DNA from: Collinsella sp944321445
Lineage (GTDB): Bacteria > Actinomycetota > Coriobacteriia > Coriobacteriales > Coriobacteriaceae
DNA: 64,000 nucleotides
Strand: one strand, 5' to 3'
Assembly: GCF_030371825.1 (NCBI RefSeq)
Contig: NZ_JAUDDM010000001.1
This document shows positions 60,805 through 64,000 of this stretch, in pieces. Within the stretch, counting starts at the first letter, position 1. The number at the start of each line of letters is the position of its first letter. A program made the position numbers and the translations under genes. The notes below the pieces were generated by a model. That model made no database searches. It saw nothing but the letters and a program-made list of their open reading frames with translations, and was not told the DNA's origin.

Positions 60805-61092
60805 TGCTGCTCCTTTCCCGCAATTGCTTTTGCCTGGTATCTGGATTGTTGCGCTCATCAAGGATGCAGGCCGTGAGAATCTGTTGTTTTTCCACGCGAC
60901 CTTACGGGAGCCCGACGCAGGTATTTCAGCTCTGTTTGGTTTCTGTTAGCCGGAAGGTAAATGCTTTCGAAATCCAGCCAAAACGCTTCCTTTTGCCTCG
61001 GTGCGAAGCATGCCTCTCGCGGTATGATGAGCATGTCCGCACCGCGTGCGATGATATGCGCGAAGAACATCAGATTGTGAAGGAGCGCATGC

Positions 61093-62340
61093 ATGAGCAA
61101 CACATCCCATCGCGACCTCGTTCGCCATCGCATAGATGCCATTTCCGGCCGCCTCTCGGATGACCTCATCGAACGGATGAAAGCCGATCGTGCTGCGGGA
61201 TGGGTGAATCCGTACCGCACCGATGACGCTTCTGCGCTGAGGCGTGAAGCCAGACCTTCCGACGAGCCGAGCCTTTGGCGGCCTTCGTTCGTCCGCGATG
61301 TCGAAAAGATCATCCATACGCCCGCCTACAACCGGTATGCTGGAAAAACACAGGTTTTCAGTTTCCGCAGCAACGATGACCTCTCGCGACGCGGCATCCA
61401 TGTGCAGCTCGTCAGTCGCGTTGCGCGCGACATAGGATACGCGCTTGGTCTCAATTGCGACCTCATCGAAGCCATAGGGCTCGGCCACGACCTGGGGCAC
61501 ACGCCCTTCGGCCATGCAGGCGAGCGCGCGCTCAACGATGTGTTTCACGCGCGCACCGGTCGATGGTTCTTCCACAACGTCCACTCCGTACGCGTTCTCG
61601 ATGTCCTGTATGGCAGGAACCTGACGCTGCAGACGCTCGATGGCGTGTTGACGCATAACGGAGAATACGAGCAGCGCGTCTTCGAGCTCTCCGGATTGAA
61701 GGATTTCGCTACGTTCGACCGTACGATGGCTTCGTGCTACGAGAGCGGCGAGGTCGCCATCGGGACCCTGCGGCCCATGACGCTCGAGGGCTGTGTGGTT
61801 CGCATCTCGGATATCATCGCCTATGTTGGTCGAGACCGTCAGGATGCCATCGCCGCCGGCCTGCTGTCTGAAGACGCCTTCGACGACGGCCTGGGAGGTT
61901 CGTACAACTCGTGGATTCTGTCCCATGCTTCTGCGGATATCATCGAGCACAGCTACGGCAAGGACCGCATCGAGATGAGCCCTGAGCTGTTCGAGGAGAT
62001 CCGTCGCGCGAAGGCGGAGAACTACGATAAGATCTACCGCTCGAGCGGCATCGAGGGCGAGCGCGCCGAGGTGCTGGGACGCGCCTTTAGCCTCATGTAC
62101 GAACATTTTCTGGGCGATTTGAAGGCGCGTGACGAATCGAGTTATATCTTCCGGCACCACATACGGCGCATCGAGCAAGGTCTTGCCCACTATGGACGCC
62201 GCTACGCATGGGAAGACGACCTCGATCAGACCGTGGTGGACTATATCGCGAGCATGAGCGACGGGTATTTCACCGAACTCGCCACGAAGCTGTTCCCCGA
62301 GATTCGTTTTCCGCAGCGCACCTATATCAACGAGTGCTAA
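61093..62340 (+). CDS. dGTPase-like HD-domain phosphohydrolase
   Basis: Protein of 415 aa in the dGTP triphosphohydrolase (HD) family. The metal-binding HD motif is GHDLGHTPFGH near 133-143, and the Asp later in GCVVRISDIIAYVGRD completes the site. N-terminal HVQLVSRVARDIGYALGLN precedes the HD. It hydrolyses dNTPs to nucleoside and triphosphate; substrate selectivity is unknown. Followed 44 nt later by rarA, suggesting a replication-associated unit. Confidence 0.88.
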   Translation: MSNTSHRDLVRHRIDAISGRLSDDLIERMKADRAAGWVNPYRTDDASALRREARPSDEPSLWRPSFVRDVEKIIHTPAYNRYAGKTQVFSFRSNDDLSRRGIHVQLVSRVARDIGYALGLNCDLIEAIGLGHDLGHTPFGHAGERALNDVFHARTGRWFFHNVHSVRVLDVLYGRNLTLQTLDGVLTHNGEYEQRVFELSGLKDFATFDRTMASCYESGEVAIGTLRPMTLEGCVVRISDIIAYVGRDRQDAIAAGLLSEDAFDDGLGGSYNSWILSHASADIIEHSYGKDRIEMSPELFEEIRRAKAENYDKIYRSSGIEGERAEVLGRAFSLMYEHFLGDLKARDESSYIFRHHIRRIEQGLAHYGRRYAWEDDLDQTVVDYIASMSDGYFTELATKLFPEIRFPQRTYINEC

Positions 62341-62384
62341 GCTAATCGCCCGCGTACGAACAGCCGTGTGAGCAAAGGGGTCCT

Positions 62385-63752
62385 ATGGAGACGTTGTTCA
62401 GTGAAAGCGAGAACGCCAAGCGCTTGAGCTATGCTCCGCTTGCCGTGCGCATGCGCCCGCGCGACCTCGACGAATATGTGGGTCAGCAAAAGGCTGTGGG
62501 CCCCGATTCCTGGTTGCGTCGTGCTATCGAACACGACGTGCTCTCAAGCGTCATCCTGTACGGCCCAGCTGGAACGGGCAAGACCACGCTTGCCCACATC
62601 ATCGCTGCCCATACGCGCAGCGAGTTCGTCGAGGTGTCCGCCGTAACCGGAACGGTCAAGGACCTGCGTCGCGAGATCGAGGAGGCCTCACGCAGGCTCA
62701 TGGCATTTGGGCGGCGCACGATCCTGTTCATCGACGAGATTCATCGTTTTTCTCGTTCCCAGCAAGATGCGCTGCTTCATGCGGTCGAGAACCGCACCGT
62801 CATCATGATCGGCGCGACAACCGAGAACCCATATTTCGAGGTCAACTCGGCGCTGCTCTCGCGCAGCCGCGTGGTCGAGCTCGAGCACCTGTCCGATGAG
62901 GACATCGCCGTACTCGTCCGGCGCGCCTTGGAGGATGAACGGGGCCTCAACGGAAGGTTTACGGCTGACGATGAAGTTGTCGCCTCGATTTGCACGCTGG
63001 CGGCGGGGGACGCACGCAGCGCGCTCACGACGCTTGAGCTTGCAAGTGAGATTGCGTTGACGCGCCCCGATTCCGATGCCGCCATCAACGCCGGAGAGCC
63101 CCTTGCCCTGACGATCGATGACGTCCACATGGCAAACCCGCGCCGTGGCCTTTCGTACGACAAAAACGGCGATATGCATTACGACATCATCTCGGCGTTC
63201 ATCAAGTCCATGCGCGGCAGCGACCCCGATGCCACGGTGTATTGGCTCGCGCGCATGATCGATTCGGGTGAGGACCCTAAGTTCATAGCGCGCCGCATCA
63301 TGATACAGGCCTCTGAAGACATCGGTAACGCCGACCCTCAGGCATTCCTCATCGCCGAGGCCGCATTCAAGGCTGCCGAGGTCATCGGGTATCCCGAGTG
63401 CCGCATCAACTTGGCGCAAGCGGCGCTCTACAACGCTTTGGCCCCTAAGAGCAACGCCTGCGAGGCTGCGATCGATGCTGCGCTTGCCGACGTCCGCACG
63501 AGCGGCCAGCGCGAGGTGCCTGCGCATCTTCGCGACCGACACCGTCCGGGTTCCGATTCCTACGGACCTTACCTGTATCCACATGATTATCCAAGCGGCT
63601 GGGTGGAGCAACAGTATCTTCCCAACGGTCTTTCGCGCGGGGCGTTTTGGAAGCCCGCGGGGCGGGGATGGGAGGAATGGCGCTACGAGCAATCCGAACG
63701 CGATCGCACGGGAAAATCGCCCGAGGCACATGATCCCGAGGATGTTCAGTAG
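62385..63752 (+). CDS. Replication-associated recombination protein RarA
   Basis: RarA/MgsA AAA+ ATPase, 455 aa, clamp-loader-like protein acting at stalled forks. It starts with a conserved PLAVRMRPRDLDEYVGQQK segment (about 14-32). Walker A GPAGTGKTT is near 61, Walker B LFIDEIHRFSRSQQD near 115 and a sensor GATTENPYFEVNSALLSRSR near 143. C-terminal lid and oligomerisation region includes GAFWKPAGRGWEEW. Length is normal. Confidence 0.93.
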   Translation: METLFSESENAKRLSYAPLAVRMRPRDLDEYVGQQKAVGPDSWLRRAIEHDVLSSVILYGPAGTGKTTLAHIIAAHTRSEFVEVSAVTGTVKDLRREIEEASRRLMAFGRRTILFIDEIHRFSRSQQDALLHAVENRTVIMIGATTENPYFEVNSALLSRSRVVELEHLSDEDIAVLVRRALEDERGLNGRFTADDEVVASICTLAAGDARSALTTLELASEIALTRPDSDAAINAGEPLALTIDDVHMANPRRGLSYDKNGDMHYDIISAFIKSMRGSDPDATVYWLARMIDSGEDPKFIARRIMIQASEDIGNADPQAFLIAEAAFKAAEVIGYPECRINLAQAALYNALAPKSNACEAAIDAALADVRTSGQREVPAHLRDRHRPGSDSYGPYLYPHDYPSGWVEQQYLPNGLSRGAFWKPAGRGWEEWRYEQSERDRTGKSPEAHDPEDVQ

Positions 63753-63898
63753 CGCTCGAGGCAAACGTGGTGTTTGCATCGGCACGGTTGTGGGCGAACC
63801 TTTTTTGGCATGAGACCGCGTGCTACGGGTAGTATGGAAGAAGCGTTGTGTTTTGCGAACATGCGCTATACGAACATTCAACCTCGTCAGGAGGCACC

Positions 63899-64000
63899 AT
63901 GGATCCGCTCCAGATCGTTTTGATCGTTCTTGCGCTCGTTGCCATATGGGCGGTTATTGAGCTTGCGCTCGTGCTGCGCCGTGCGCGGTCAACGGTTGAC
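63899..64000 (+). CDS. Membrane protein, partial (truncated by window end)
   Basis: Begins ATG 63899 after CAGGAGGCACC and encodes MDPLQIVLIVLALVAIWAV and a second hydrophobic stretch, then basic LRRARSTVD, before the window ends. Single membrane helix with a short cytoplasmic start, perhaps of the DUF948/YtxG style; too little is visible to name it. Confidence 0.6.
   Translation, partial: MDPLQIVLIVLALVAIWAVIELALVLRRARSTVD

Overview
The window looks like a chromosomal segment of a high-GC Gram-positive of the class Coriobacteriia, most likely Collinsella or a close relative. This is inferred from gene content, gene order and protein style; no database was searched. Genes are dense, mostly in short co-directional operons with good Shine-Dalgarno sites and many 4-base ATGA overlaps.

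Layout. 1-411 is non-coding and repeat-rich. 412-4538 encodes a heterodimeric ABC exporter. 4784-9007 is a polar amino acid ABC importer operon (binding lipoprotein, two permeases, ATPase) with a class C26 glutamine-amidotransferase-like hydrolase. 9021-12436 (minus) is an iron-siderophore/cobalamin-type ABC importer whose ATPase carries an extra C-terminal domain. 12585-17179 holds housekeeping singles: NudC-like and other NUDIX hydrolases, a HAD phosphatase, an acyl-ACP thioesterase, a flavin-binding protein and a SixA-like phosphatase. 17410-32635 is a long conserved block: gls24, fakA-like, recG, rsmD, coaD, a coiled-coil protein, yceD-rpmF, plsX-acpP-rnc-smc-ftsY and ffh. It links lipid synthesis, RNA processing, chromosome organisation and SRP targeting.

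32709-42915 contains a MerR regulator divergent from a YitT/YczE-type membrane protein, with a textbook 19-bp-spacer MerR promoter between them. It also contains thyA with a DHFR-flavodoxin fusion, a SpoU methyltransferase, a MATE exporter, ftsH, a NYN-nuclease/LOTUS protein and a frameshifted CPBP protease. After a glycerol-dehydrogenase-like gene (43025-44110, minus) comes the clearest accessory region, 44542-50681, with visibly lower GC. It encodes a polytopic membrane protein with a helix-turn-helix at each end, a secreted small protein, two membrane-anchored extracytoplasmic proteins, two ABC-2-like permeases and a BcrA-type ATPase. I read it as a self-contained export/immunity or envelope-sensing system, and it is my main candidate for an undescribed system. 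An IS110-family element (about 50738-52195) and a palindromic low-GC element (52305-52465) lie just beyond it.

52526-64000 returns to core genes: a Gfo/Idh/MocA oxidoreductase, a T-box riboswitch controlling ileS, lspA-rluD, a membrane glycosyltransferase, a short prepilin-peptidase-like protein, a dGTPase-like HD protein, rarA and the start of a further membrane protein cut by the window edge. I saw no rRNA, tRNA, CRISPR array or prophage.
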